A DNA stretch of 30,155 nucleotides from JAYFRC01 sp034926415 (GTDB lineage Bacteria; Bacillota; Clostridia; Oscillospirales; Oscillospiraceae). Where the stretch lies: assembly GCA_034926415.1 (NCBI GenBank), contig JAYFRC010000063.1:1-30155 (forward strand). The letters are read 5' to 3'. Positions within the stretch are counted from its first letter, which is position 1. The number at the start of each line of letters is the position of its first letter. This document shows positions 1 through 8,973 of the stretch, piece by piece. The notes beneath the pieces were generated by a model, which was not told where the DNA came from, searched no databases, and saw only the letters and a program-made list of their open reading frames with translations. The position numbers and the translations under genes were made by a program.

Positions 1-76
1 TAATCAAAGAAATAGAGATTTTTCCGTGTGACGAGGCAGAGTTGCCTTTGAAGTCAATTTTATTCAATTTTCCTGT

Positions 77-1453
77 TTATAAAGACGGTGGAGATGTTTG
101 TGGGTTTTTGTGGGACAAAAGTACGCACGTCTCAACGTGCCTCGTTCTTGGGAACAGGTCGACGGCGACGGCTTTTCGGAGAACGTAACCGCGCTCCGAA
201 AACCGCTTAACATCGCGCGCCAGCGTTGCAGGGTCGCAGGAAACATAGACCACGCGGGAAGGAGACATCTCCGCCGCAGCCGCAATGACGTCCTCAGCGA
301 GACCCTTTCGGGGAGGATCGACCACGACGACGTCGGGGCGCAGTCCATCGCTTTTGAATCTCGCGGCCACATCGGACGCGTCGCCGCAGAAAAATTCCGA
401 GTTCTCGATCCCGTTTCTCTTTGCGTTTTCACGCGCGTCGTCGATAGCGTCCGGTACTATATCCGCGCCGATAACGCGTCCGGCGAATTTAGACATTATC
501 AGCGTTATCGTTCCCGTGCCGCAGTACAGGTCGAGCACGGTCTCTCTCCCTGTGAGGCCCGCGAATTCGACTGCTTTCATGTAAAGCTTTTCCGCCTGAC
601 GTCTGTTGACCTGGTAGAACGACGGCACGGAGAGACGGAACTCAAGGCCGCACAGCATGTCGGTAAGGAAGTCCTGTCCGTAAAGCGTTTTATATTTTTC
701 CGCCATTATTACATTGTCAAGTCTTGTATTCGTACCGAGCACTATTCCGACCGTTTCCGGCACGGCGGTAAGAATATCGTCGATAAGCTCGCGCGTTTTT
801 GGAAGCGACGTTCCGCTTGCCATCACGCATATGAGCGCCTCCCCGTTCCCGGCGGTGCGGACGTAAATATGCCTGACGAGCCCCTTTCCAGTTCTCTCGT
901 CATACGCCGGAACCTTGTATTTTTTCATCCACGCGCGCACCGCGGCGGCGACGGCGTCCGTGCTTTCTGACTGTATGAGACATTTTTCAACGTCAACAAC
1001 GTCATGCGTCCGCTCGCGGTAAAAGCCTATTTTGCCGCCTTCGCCGACGGGGAACTGCGCCTTGTTGCGGTAGCGCTCCGCACTGTCCGCCGCGATTATC
1101 TCATCGACCGAAATATCCTGCCCGCCTATCCTGCGGAGGCAGTCCTCGACGTGACGGCGCTTCGCCTCCGCTTCGGCGGCGTATGTGATGTGGCGAAAAT
1201 CGCATCCGCCGCATTTCCCGAAATACGGGCAGTCCGGCTCCGTGCGATCCGGCGACTTTTCAAACATGCGCTCGATCTTCGCCCACGCCGCCCCGGACGT
1301 GACCTTGAGTATTCTTATCTCGCAGTCGTCGCCCTTAGCCGCGCGCGCGACGAATACCGCGCGTCCGCCGATGCGCGCGACGCCCGAGCCGTCCGACGAG
1401 TATCCCTCTATCGCAGTTCTGTAAAGTTGATTTTTTTCAAGCGACGCCGTCAT
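77..1453 (-). CDS. rlmD: 23S rRNA (uracil-5-)-methyltransferase, RlmD/RlmCD (RumA) family
   Basis: Predicted SAM-dependent C5-methyltransferase of uridines in 23S rRNA, 458 residues. An N-terminal TRAM-like segment (about residues 8-65) precedes an iron-sulfur cysteine set, C75-x5-C81-x2-C84 plus C158. The SAM-binding motif LDLYCGTGT lies near residues 308-316, DPPRKG near 379-384, and the catalytic-Cys motif VSCDPATLARD has C406. All key residues of the TrmA/RlmC/RlmD family are present. In Bacillus one enzyme of this type (RlmCD) methylates both U747 and U1939, so the exact sites here are inferred. The ATG overlaps the malQ stop codon in an ATGA arrangement (1450-1453), with GGAG upstream inside malQ, so translation is probably coupled. 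It is the last gene of the operon; no clear terminator is visible in the 76 bases left in the window. Confidence 0.92.
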   Translation of the reverse strand: MTASLEKNQLYRTAIEGYSSDGSGVARIGGRAVFVARAAKGDDCEIRILKVTSGAAWAKIERMFEKSPDRTEPDCPYFGKCGGCDFRHITYAAEAEAKRRHVEDCLRRIGGQDISVDEIIAADSAERYRNKAQFPVGEGGKIGFYRERTHDVVDVEKCLIQSESTDAVAAAVRAWMKKYKVPAYDERTGKGLVRHIYVRTAGNGEALICVMASGTSLPKTRELIDDILTAVPETVGIVLGTNTRLDNVIMAEKYKTLYGQDFLTDMLCGLEFRLSVPSFYQVNRRQAEKLYMKAVEFAGLTGRETVLDLYCGTGTITLIMSKFAGRVIGADIVPDAIDDARENAKRNGIENSEFFCGDASDVAARFKSDGLRPDVVVVDPPRKGLAEDVIAAAAEMSPSRVVYVSCDPATLARDVKRFSERGYVLRKAVAVDLFPRTRHVETCVLLSHKNPQTSPPSL

Positions 1454-2949
1454 CTTCCGCTCTCCTTTGTCTCACGCTTCATGCGCCGTGCGAGCTTTTT
1501 CGTCTCCGCATACGGGCTCATTCTCCAGCGCCAGTTGCCCTCCGACGTTCCCGGGGTATTGATGCGCGCCTCGTCTCCGAGGCCGAGCCAGTCCTGCATC
1601 GGTATCACAGCGATACGCGCACGGCTGCGAAGCGCAAGCCGTATAAGCGTCTTTTCCGTCGGAGCGCGGCCGCCGCAGAGCTTTCCCGCCGCCCGCATCA
1701 GGGCGGCTTTTTCATTTTTTTCCGCCGATACCAGCCAACCGCGCGACGTCTCGTTGTCGTGGGTCCCGGTATATATTATCGTATTGTGATTTACATTTTT
1801 TGGAAGATATGAGTTGTCTTCCTTTCCATCAAAAGCGAACTGGAGCACGGCCATCCCGGGATATCCGGACTCATCTATAAGCGCGCGCACCTCCGGAGAA
1901 AGCAGTCCGAGGTTCTCCGCGATTATCCCCGTTTTCCCGCGCGTCTCGTCGAGCGCGCGGATCAGCTTCATTCCGGGGCCCTTGATAAATTCTCCCCTCT
2001 CCGCGGTCTTCTCTCCCGCAGGCACCGACCAACCGCGGGCAAACCCAATAAAGTGGTCGATGCGCGCCATATCGAAGCGCCGTGCCGTCACGCGCATACG
2101 CTCACGCCACCACGCAAACCCATTCTTTTCCATTTTTTCCCAGTCATAGATAAAATTTCCCCAGAGCTGTCCGTCCTTCGAAAAATAATCCGGCGGGACG
2201 CCCGCGACCTTCGTCGCATTGTGCTCATCGTCGGTCATAAACATCCCCGCATGGCTCCAGACGTCTGCGCTGTCAGCCGCCGCGTATATCGGCATATCCC
2301 CGATGAGCTTTATCCCGCGCACGTTCGCGTAATCCCGAAGCTCGCGCCACTGCTTTTCAAATTCCAGCTGCACGAATTTCCAGAACCGCATCTCGCCCTC
2401 AAGCTCCGCGCGCTCACGCTCGAGCGTCTTTTCCTCATACATCCTGACGCTCTCCGGCCACTCGCTCCACGGCTCCCAGCCGCGTTTGGCTTTTTCGGCC
2501 ATAAACAGCGCGTAGTCGTCGAGCCAGGATTCGTTTTCTTTTTCAAACTCCGACGAGTCGCCGCCGAATCTTGAAAAAGCTCTGCGCAGCAGCGCGATCC
2601 GCGTTTCCCACAGCCGCCCGTAATCTATATATTCCCCAGAGCGGAAAGCAGCGCTTTTAAGTTCTTCCGGCGCAAGCAGTCCCTCGCGCGCCAGAGCTTC
2701 CGGGTCTATAAAATACGGGTTTCCCGCGAAAGACGAAAAGCTCTGGTACGGCGAATCCCCTGTTCCGGTCGGCCCAATTGGAAGCGTCTGCCAATAGCGC
2801 TGACCCGCCGCGCGAAGAAAATCCACGAATCTACGCGCGTCGGCCCCCATGGTTCCTATGCCGTATTTTCCGGGCAGCGAAAAGACGGGAAGCAGTACTC
2901 CCGCTTCCCGTTTTTCACCCATATGCCGCTTTTTCCCTTCAATCGGCAT
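1450..2949 (-). CDS. malQ: 4-alpha-glucanotransferase (amylomaltase, GH77)
   Basis: Predicted cytoplasmic amylomaltase of 499 residues, which transfers alpha-1,4-glucan segments between maltodextrins in glycogen or maltodextrin metabolism. GH77 signatures are intact: LPIGPTGTGDSPYQS near 56-70, the nucleophile region MARIDHFIGF (D298), the acid/base region IIAENLG (E345), and YTGTHDNETSRGW (D398). The C-terminus carries IPMQDWLGLG and INTPGTSEGNW, typical of the family. The ATG at 2949 lies 6 bases beyond the stop of the upstream gene, with a GGGAGAG ribosome binding site at the end of that gene. A second ATG nine codons in (2922) has an AAGGG upstream and cannot be excluded as the start. No maltodextrin transporter or phosphorylase is adjacent; grouping with RNA-modifying genes looks like simple co-transcription. 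Confidence 0.93.
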   Translation of the reverse strand: MPIEGKKRHMGEKREAGVLLPVFSLPGKYGIGTMGADARRFVDFLRAAGQRYWQTLPIGPTGTGDSPYQSFSSFAGNPYFIDPEALAREGLLAPEELKSAAFRSGEYIDYGRLWETRIALLRRAFSRFGGDSSEFEKENESWLDDYALFMAEKAKRGWEPWSEWPESVRMYEEKTLERERAELEGEMRFWKFVQLEFEKQWRELRDYANVRGIKLIGDMPIYAAADSADVWSHAGMFMTDDEHNATKVAGVPPDYFSKDGQLWGNFIYDWEKMEKNGFAWWRERMRVTARRFDMARIDHFIGFARGWSVPAGEKTAERGEFIKGPGMKLIRALDETRGKTGIIAENLGLLSPEVRALIDESGYPGMAVLQFAFDGKEDNSYLPKNVNHNTIIYTGTHDNETSRGWLVSAEKNEKAALMRAAGKLCGGRAPTEKTLIRLALRSRARIAVIPMQDWLGLGDEARINTPGTSEGNWRWRMSPYAETKKLARRMKRETKESGR

Positions 2950-2955
2950 AAACGC

Positions 2956-4557
2956 TTATCTCTCCCACTTTGCAATGAGCTCGTTGAGCTGCTCCGCGAA
3001 CTTGTTGATATCCTTGTTCGTACCGCCCTTGTTGTGGAGAATGACCTGCTGGAGCTGAAGGCCGATATTCTGAAGCTTCTGATACGAAGCCGAGCCGCGC
3101 TCGATGACCTCCGCGCGCTTTGCGACGCGTTCCGGTGTGTAGCCGACGGATACCATAATGTTGTCGGCAAGGTCGTAGACCTCGGTGTATTCCGGCGCGT
3201 GGACTTCAAAGCCGCGTCCTTTGAGGTTCTCTACGAACACCGGCACAACTTCCACATCGCCGTGGACGACGAAAACGTGTTTGGGCTTTGGATTGTAGTG
3301 CTCTATCCAGGTTATAAGTCCGCTGAGCCCCGCGTGCGACGAAAGTCCCTTATAATTTACGAGCTTCGCGCGTACTGCGATCTCTTCGCCGAACAGGCGC
3401 ACTACCTTGGCTCCGCCGAGCAGGTTGCTGCCAAGCGTGCCCTCGGCCTGATAGCCGACAAAAACTATCGTGCACTCTGGACGCCAGAGGTTGTGCTTGA
3501 GATGGTGGCGTATGCGGCCTGCGTCGCACATGCCGGAGGCGGAGATTATGACTTTCGGCGTCTTGTCCTCGTTCAGGGCCTTGGACTCCTCGCTTGTCTT
3601 GGTCATCATAAGTCCCGGGAACTTGTACATATTGACTCCGCCGTGGACGAGCTTCATCGCGTCGTCGTCGAGATACCCGCGGAGATCCCCGTCGAATACC
3701 TCGGTCGCTTCCTTGGCAAGCGGGCTGTCGATATACACCGGGAAGTTCGGCACGGACTTGACAAGATTCCTCTCCTTCATCTCGCGGATAAAATACAGCA
3801 GCTCCTGGGTGCGCCCTACAGCGAACGAAGGTATCACGACGTTTCCGCCCTTTGCGAGCGTCTCGTCGATCACCGCGGCGAGGTCATCGGTATAGCTCTG
3901 GGTTTTTTCATGCTCGCGGTCACCATAGGTGCTCTCCATCACGACGTAGTCCGCCTCGCTTATGTACTGCGGGTCGCGGATTATCGGCTGGTCGCAGTTT
4001 CCGATGTCGCCCGAGAAAACTATGCTCTTAGTGACGCCGTTTTCAGTCAGCGTGAGCTTTATGCTCGACGAGCCGAGCAAATGCCCCGCGTCGGTGAACA
4101 CGGCCTCGACTCCTTCGCATACGCTTACCTTCTGCCCATATTCGCAGGCCTTGATATAATCCTTCACTCTTTCGGCGTCTTCAATCGTGTAAAGCGGCTC
4201 CACGTCGCTGCGTCCCGCTCTTTTCCCTTTTTTGTTGAGCCATTCCGCGTCGCTTTCCTGAATATGCGCGGAGTCCTTGAGCATTATCGTCATAAGCTCG
4301 CATGTCAGGCGCGAAGCGATGATAGTCCCGTGAAACCCGTTTTTGACGAGTAGCGGTATGCGCCCTGTATGGTCGATGTGCGCGTGCGTTACGAGAACAA
4401 AATCGATGTCAGCCGGATTGAACGGAAGCTCGCGGTTGTCCACCTCGTCGCGTCCCTGTTGGAGTCCGCAGTCAACGAGTATCTTCTTCCCGTTTACCTC
4501 AAGGCCGTGGCAGCTTCCGGTAACGCATCTGTCCGCGCCGTAAAAACTAATCTTCAT
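2956..4557 (-). CDS. MBL-fold beta-CASP RNase-like protein (RNA-specificity domain)
   Basis: Predicted metal-dependent hydrolase of 533 residues in the CPSF73/Ysh1-like beta-CASP group. The zinc motif THAHIDH is at about residues 57-63 (H58, H60, D62, H63), followed by DAGHLLGSSS, FSGDIGN and MESTYGDREH. The beta-CASP part includes PSFAVGRTQELLY and ISASGMCDAGRIRHHL, and the RMMBL-like part includes LSSHAGLSGLITWI and VVHGD. Family members process or degrade RNA, but many bacterial ones are uncharacterised and the substrate here is unknown. About 80 residues after the VVHGD motif form a polar, probably helical tail with no motif I recognise. It is the first gene of an operon with malQ and rlmD and has a good promoter and a GAGGAC ribosome binding site upstream. 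Confidence 0.88.
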   Translation of the reverse strand: MKISFYGADRCVTGSCHGLEVNGKKILVDCGLQQGRDEVDNRELPFNPADIDFVLVTHAHIDHTGRIPLLVKNGFHGTIIASRLTCELMTIMLKDSAHIQESDAEWLNKKGKRAGRSDVEPLYTIEDAERVKDYIKACEYGQKVSVCEGVEAVFTDAGHLLGSSSIKLTLTENGVTKSIVFSGDIGNCDQPIIRDPQYISEADYVVMESTYGDREHEKTQSYTDDLAAVIDETLAKGGNVVIPSFAVGRTQELLYFIREMKERNLVKSVPNFPVYIDSPLAKEATEVFDGDLRGYLDDDAMKLVHGGVNMYKFPGLMMTKTSEESKALNEDKTPKVIISASGMCDAGRIRHHLKHNLWRPECTIVFVGYQAEGTLGSNLLGGAKVVRLFGEEIAVRAKLVNYKGLSSHAGLSGLITWIEHYNPKPKHVFVVHGDVEVVPVFVENLKGRGFEVHAPEYTEVYDLADNIMVSVGYTPERVAKRAEVIERGSASYQKLQNIGLQLQQVILHNKGGTNKDINKFAEQLNELIAKWER

Positions 4558-4604
4558 TGCTCGTCCTCATTTCCCGCGCTCGCGCGCGTTACATAATTAT
4601 AGTG

Positions 4605-4633
4605 ATTATATCATAGACGCGTGTATAAAACAA
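4605..4633 (-). promoter_or_regulatory. Promoter of the beta-CASP-malQ-rlmD operon
   Basis: Read on the minus strand, TTGTTT (4633-4628) and TATAAT (4610-4605) are separated by 17 bases, with an extended -10 TGA directly before TATAAT. It lies about 50 bases upstream of the ATG at 4557. A second TATAAT at 4601-4596 overlaps the likely transcription start zone. Confidence 0.65.
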
Positions 4634-4773
4634 ACATAAACTCCCCGCACGTTGGGTTTACATAATACGGTAAAACGCCGTCTTATCTTCCGCTTTTGTG
4701 ATAAATGCAAAAAAGGCGGACAAAATTGCACGAATTATTTTATATTTGTTAAAAATAAAAGTCGTATTTTGAC

Positions 4774-4802
4774 TTTCCGAGCGCGTGCAAAATGTGTATA
4801 AT
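4774..4802 (+). promoter_or_regulatory. Probable promoter of the purF operon
   Basis: A perfect TATAAT at 4797-4802 has a weak -35 (TTTCCG, 4774-4779) at 17-base spacing. A better TTGACT at 4769-4774 is 22 bases away, which is too far for a normal sigma-A site. The poor -35 may mean an activator or other control. Confidence 0.5.
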
Positions 4803-4817
4803 GGTATAGGTCTGAAA

Positions 4818-4835
4818 CGCGCCTTTCCGGGCGCG
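4818..4835 (+). promoter_or_regulatory. Leader hairpin upstream of purF
   Basis: CGCGCC (4818-4823) pairs with GGCGCG (4830-4835) around a 6-base loop. It sits between the putative -10 box and the GGAGGT ribosome binding site at 4853-4858. It has no T-run, so it is not a terminator; it could affect mRNA stability. Confidence 0.4.
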
Positions 4836-4867
4836 ACACAGCTAATCTCTACGGAGGTGCTTTCCTA

Positions 4868-6280
4868 ATGTCTTTTGATGATAAACTGCATGAGGAGTGC
4901 GGCGTGTTCGGCGCCGTTGTGAACAACGGTGAAGCTCCCGGCCTTACCTACAACGCCCTTTCTGCGCTCCAACACCGCGGTCAGGAGGGCGCCGGCATAG
5001 CCAGTCTCAACGGCAGCGCCATACTATACCACAAGGATATAGGCCTTGTGAGCGAGGTGTTCTCGAAACCTGTTCTGAGCGGCATGCCCGCATCCGGCAT
5101 GGCCATCGGCCACGTCCGCTATTCCACCACCGGAAGCAACTCCATACAAAACGTCCAGCCGGTCGTTACCGAATATCTCCGCGGCCGCCTCGCGACCGCG
5201 CATAACGGAAACATAGTCAACGCCGGCGTTATAAAGGACAGGCTTAAATCATACGGCTGCGACTTCGCCGCGACGAACGACACGGAGGTCATCTCCTCGC
5301 TCATCGCCTACGAGGCTCTGAGCACCGATACTATCGAGCAGGCCGTTGTCAACGCGGTGCGTCAGCTCCGCGGTGCGTTCTCGCTCGTCATACTCTCAAG
5401 CAAAAACAAGCTTATCGCCGTGCGCGACGGCTTCGGCCTGCGTCCCCTCTGCATTGGTCAGAGCGAGCACGGCACCGCTGTCGCCTCCGAGTCCTGCGCG
5501 CTGGACTGCGCCAACTTCCACTTCGTCCGCGATGTGAAACCCGGCGAGATGGTCGTCATAAGCGAGGACGGGCACATCGCATCGTCGATGGTGCTCGAGG
5601 AGGATCGCACGGCTTTCTGCATCTTTGAATACATCTATTTTGCCCGCAACGATTCCATAATAGACAACATGAGCGTCTATCAGGCTCGGGTCAATATGGG
5701 CCGCGAGCTCGCACGCGAGCATCCGGTGGAAGCGGACATGGTCTGCGGCGTGCCGGACAGCGGACTCGACGCTGCGTCGGGCTTCGCCCTTGAAAGCCAT
5801 ATACCTCTCAGCTCGGGCTTTACGAAAAACCGTTATATCGGCCGCAGCTTCATCTTCCCGACCCAGACCCAGCGCGACAACGCCGTGCGTCTGAAGCTCA
5901 ACCCGCTAAAGGCCAACATCAAGGGCAAGCGCCTCGTCGTCGTGGACGATTCCATAGTCCGCGGAACCACCAGCGCGCGCACGGTCAAGCTGCTGCGCGA
6001 TGCAGGAGCGGCCGAGATACATATGCGTATCTCCTCGCCGCCGTTCACCCACGCCTGCCATTTCGGCACGGACATCGACAGCGAAGAAAAGCTCATAGCC
6101 AACAAGATGCCCCTTGAGAGGATAGCCGCATATATCGGCGCGGACACCCTCGGCTATATAAGCCTCGAGGGCTGCAAGCGCGCCTGCTACGGTACGGGGC
6201 TTGGGCTCTGCTCCGGCTGTTTCGACGGCAATTATCCGATGGACGTCGGTCACCACAAAAAAACCGAATTCGAATGCTGA
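4868..6280 (+). CDS. purF: Amidophosphoribosyltransferase
   Basis: Predicted first committed enzyme of purine synthesis: PRPP plus glutamine gives 5-phosphoribosylamine; 470 residues, cytoplasmic. The N-terminal nucleophile is C11 in EECGVFGAV, so a 10-residue propeptide is expected to be removed as in Bacillus PurF. The glutaminase part has LQHRGQEGAGI and IGHVRYSTTGS; the PRPP-binding loop is VVVDDSIVRGTTS. Cysteines in FCIFEY, THACHFG and CYGTGLGLCSGC match the structural iron-sulfur cluster positions of the Bacillus-type enzyme. It opens a putative operon with carA, guaA, a sugar kinase and carB-dapF, 36 bases before carA. A GGAGGT site 9 bases before the ATG supports the start. Confidence 0.97.
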   Translation: MSFDDKLHEECGVFGAVVNNGEAPGLTYNALSALQHRGQEGAGIASLNGSAILYHKDIGLVSEVFSKPVLSGMPASGMAIGHVRYSTTGSNSIQNVQPVVTEYLRGRLATAHNGNIVNAGVIKDRLKSYGCDFAATNDTEVISSLIAYEALSTDTIEQAVVNAVRQLRGAFSLVILSSKNKLIAVRDGFGLRPLCIGQSEHGTAVASESCALDCANFHFVRDVKPGEMVVISEDGHIASSMVLEEDRTAFCIFEYIYFARNDSIIDNMSVYQARVNMGRELAREHPVEADMVCGVPDSGLDAASGFALESHIPLSSGFTKNRYIGRSFIFPTQTQRDNAVRLKLNPLKANIKGKRLVVVDDSIVRGTTSARTVKLLRDAGAAEIHMRISSPPFTHACHFGTDIDSEEKLIANKMPLERIAAYIGADTLGYISLEGCKRACYGTGLGLCSGCFDGNYPMDVGHHKKTEFEC

Positions 6281-6316
6281 GCATTATTTAAGAATATTAA
6301 CCAAGGAGGGTTTTCC

Positions 6317-7402
6317 ATGCCAAAGAAAGCATACCTTGTATTGGAAACCGGCGACGTGTTCCAGGGTTTGTCCTTCGGGGCCGACGCTGACGTTGTCGGA
6401 GAGATAGTTTTTACGACCGCGATGACCGGCTATCTCGAAACTCTTACCGATCCGAGCTATTACGGCCAGATCGTCGTTCAGACGTTCCCGCTCATCGGCA
6501 ATTACGGCGTTATTCCTGCCGATTTTGAAGGCTCCCGTCCCTGGGTCAGCGCATATATTGTCCGCGAATGGTGTCAGGCTCCCTCGAATTTTCGCTGCGA
6601 GGGCACGCTTGACACTTTTCTTAAAGCCAATAATATCCCCGGACTTTACGGTATCGACACACGCCGCCTGACCAAGCTCATCCGCGAACGCGGCGTCATG
6701 AACGCCTTTCTCACTACGGACGAAGGCAAGGTAGCGGGCGGAGCGGAGCTCTGCCGTCCCTACGTCATACGCGACTCCGTCAAGTCCGTATCCTCCTTCG
6801 AGCCTTATGAAAATATCGCCGAGGGGCAAAAGCGCACGCTTGTGCTGTGGGATTTCGGCGCGAAGGAAAATATCTCCCGCGAGCTTATCAAACGCGGCTG
6901 CAAAGTCGTCCGCGTTCCGTTCGACACGACTGCGGAGGACGTTTTATCCTATAACCCCGCGGGCATAATGCTATCAAACGGCCCCGGCGACCCTGCTGAA
7001 AACACAGCCATTATAGACGAGATAAAAAATGTCGCGGATTCCGGCGTTCCGGTCTTCGGTATCTGTCTCGGCCACCAGCTCATGGCGCTGTCCCAGGGTG
7101 CAAGAACGTCCAAACTCAAATACGGACACCGCGGCACGAACCAGCCCGTCAAGGAAACGGGGACGGGCCGCGTTTATATCACGACACAGAACCACGGCTA
7201 CGCCGTCGTCTCCGACTCGCTCCCCTCAAACGCACGCGAGTCCTACGTCAACGCAAACGACGGCACCTGTGAGGGCGTGACCTATACCGACAAGCCCGTG
7301 TTTACCGTGCAGTTTCACCCGGAAGCCTGCGGCGGCCCGCTCGACACACGCTTTTTGTTTGATAAATTCATCGCCATGATGGATGGAAAGGCGGCCAGAT
7401 AA
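6317..7402 (+). CDS. carA: Carbamoyl-phosphate synthase small (glutaminase) subunit
   Basis: Predicted glutamine-hydrolysing subunit that passes ammonia to CarB for carbamoyl phosphate synthesis (pyrimidines and arginine); 361 residues. The N-terminal CPSase small-chain domain has TAMTGYLETLTDPSY. The class I amidotransferase domain has GICLGHQLMALS with nucleophile C250, QNHGYAV, and VQFHPEACGGP with H334 and E336, so the triad is complete. AAGGAGGG precedes the ATG. The stop and the guaA start share one base (TAATG), suggesting coupling. Unusually, its partner carB is not next to it: guaA and a sugar kinase gene intervene. Confidence 0.96.
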   Translation: MPKKAYLVLETGDVFQGLSFGADADVVGEIVFTTAMTGYLETLTDPSYYGQIVVQTFPLIGNYGVIPADFEGSRPWVSAYIVREWCQAPSNFRCEGTLDTFLKANNIPGLYGIDTRRLTKLIRERGVMNAFLTTDEGKVAGGAELCRPYVIRDSVKSVSSFEPYENIAEGQKRTLVLWDFGAKENISRELIKRGCKVVRVPFDTTAEDVLSYNPAGIMLSNGPGDPAENTAIIDEIKNVADSGVPVFGICLGHQLMALSQGARTSKLKYGHRGTNQPVKETGTGRVYITTQNHGYAVVSDSLPSNARESYVNANDGTCEGVTYTDKPVFTVQFHPEACGGPLDTRFLFDKFIAMMDGKAAR

Positions 7403-8943
7403 TGGAGCATCAGTCTGTATTGATACTCGATTTCGGCGGGCAGTATAACCAGCTCATAGCCCGCCGTGTCCGCGAATGCGGCGTGTACTGCGAGGTGCGT
7501 TCGTACAAAATGACGCTGGACGAGATAAAGGCGTTCAACCCCATCGGCATAATTTTCACCGGAGGCCCGAACAGCGTCTACCTCGAAACGTCGCCGCATC
7601 CGGACATGGGCGTTTTCTCCCTCGGCGTTCCAATCCTCGGCATATGCTACGGCTGCCAGCTCCTTGCTTGGGCGCTCGGCGGCAAGGTAACCGCAGCACA
7701 GGCGGACACCGCCCGCGAGTACGGCAAGACCGAGGCGTTTTACGATACCTCCTGCGCGCTGTTCAGAGGCCTGCCCGAAAGCGGCATAGCCTGGATGAGC
7801 CACGGAGATTATCTTGCAAAGGTTCCGGACGGATTTTCGCTCGCCGCGCATACGGAGAACTGCCCCACCGCCTCCATCTGCGACGATAATCGCCGCTTCT
7901 ACGGCGTACAGTTCCACCCCGAGGTCAACCACACCGAAAACGGCGTCAAGATGCTCCGCAATTTCCTGTTCGACATCTGCGGCGCGAAGGGCGACTGGAA
8001 CATGGGCGACTTTCTCAAGTCCCAGATAACCGCGCTCCGTGAAAAAATCGGCGGCGGCAAGGTGCTGCTGGCGCTCTCCGGCGGCGTGGATTCCTCCGTC
8101 GCGGCGGCGCTGCTGGCTCAGGCCGTCGGCAATCAGTTGACATGCGTGTTTGTCGACCACGGCCTGCTCCGCAAAAACGAGGGCGATGAGGTCGAGGAAG
8201 CGTTCAAAAAATGGGATATCAATTTTGTCCGCGCGGATGCTGAAGAGCTTTTCCTTAATAAACTTGCGGGCGTTACCGAGCCCGAGAAAAAGCGAAAGAT
8301 AATCGGCGAGGAATTTATCCGCGTTTTTGAGGCCGAGGCTAAAAAAATAGGCCGCGTGGACTTCCTAGTTCAGGGCACGATATATCCCGATGTCATAGAG
8401 TCAGGACTCGGCGACGCCGCGGTCATCAAGAGCCATCACAACGTAGGCGGCCTTCCCGACTGCGTCGATTTCAAGGAGATAATAGAGCCGCTGCGCCTGC
8501 TGTTCAAGGACGAGACGCGTCAGCTAGGCCGCGAACTCGGTCTGCCAGAAAACATTGTCATGCGCCAGCCTTTCCCCGGACCTGGTCTTGCGATACGCGT
8601 CATTGGAGATGTGACAAAGGAAAAGCTCGACACCCTGCGCGAGGCTGACGCGATTTTCCGCGAGGAAATAGCCGCCGCCGGCGAGGACAAGAACATGAAC
8701 CAGTACTTTGCCGTGCTGACGAACATGCGCTCCGTCGGCGTTCAGGGCGACGGCCGCACATATGACTTTACGCTCGCGCTCCGATCGGTCACGACGACCG
8801 ATTTTATGACCGCGGACTGGGCGCGCATCCCCTATGACCTGCTAGACCGCATAAGCGTGCGCATCGTCAACGAAGTGCCGCACATCAACCGCGTAGTCTA
8901 TGATATAACGTCCAAACCGCCAGCGACGATAGAGTGGGAATAA
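7402..8943 (+). CDS. guaA: GMP synthase (glutamine-hydrolysing)
   Basis: Predicted enzyme converting XMP to GMP with glutamine and ATP; 513 residues, full length for the family. The amidotransferase domain carries GICYGCQLLAWALGG with C82, and FHPEVNHTENG with H172 and E174. The ATP pyrophosphatase P-loop is ALSGGVDSSVAA (about 224-235). The C-terminal dimerisation/XMP-binding part includes QPFPGPGLAIR and ends in the characteristic YDITSKPPATIEWE. The start overlaps the carA stop by one base and GGAAAGGCGG lies upstream within carA. Its position between carA and a kinase, inside the purF unit, fits a nucleotide-biosynthesis operon. Confidence 0.97.
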   Translation: MEHQSVLILDFGGQYNQLIARRVRECGVYCEVRSYKMTLDEIKAFNPIGIIFTGGPNSVYLETSPHPDMGVFSLGVPILGICYGCQLLAWALGGKVTAAQADTAREYGKTEAFYDTSCALFRGLPESGIAWMSHGDYLAKVPDGFSLAAHTENCPTASICDDNRRFYGVQFHPEVNHTENGVKMLRNFLFDICGAKGDWNMGDFLKSQITALREKIGGGKVLLALSGGVDSSVAAALLAQAVGNQLTCVFVDHGLLRKNEGDEVEEAFKKWDINFVRADAEELFLNKLAGVTEPEKKRKIIGEEFIRVFEAEAKKIGRVDFLVQGTIYPDVIESGLGDAAVIKSHHNVGGLPDCVDFKEIIEPLRLLFKDETRQLGRELGLPENIVMRQPFPGPGLAIRVIGDVTKEKLDTLREADAIFREEIAAAGEDKNMNQYFAVLTNMRSVGVQGDGRTYDFTLALRSVTTTDFMTADWARIPYDLLDRISVRIVNEVPHINRVVYDITSKPPATIEWE

Positions 8944-8973
8944 GCTGACTTCTGACTGTACGGAGGCGATCCC

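Larger units (their letters stand above)
4558..4867. other. Divergent intergenic region between the beta-CASP gene and purF
   Basis: These 310 bases hold no convincing coding sequence. They carry a minus-strand promoter near 4605-4633, a plus-strand TATAAT at 4797-4802 and a leader hairpin at 4818-4835. The middle (about 4634-4770) is AT-rich with an imperfect inverted repeat (CCGCTTTT ... AAAAAGGCGG, about 4700-4740) that could be an operator. I see no purine riboswitch core and no T-box. Confidence 0.6.

Noticed and set aside
34..47. A small inverted repeat (AGGCA/TGCCT) downstream of rlmD.
   Set aside because: The stem has 5 bp and no T-run in either direction, so it does not qualify as a terminator.
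2923..4353. A 476-codon open frame on the plus strand opposite the beta-CASP gene.
   Set aside because: It is antisense to a protein with all its zinc motifs. Its predicted product has no recognisable domain.
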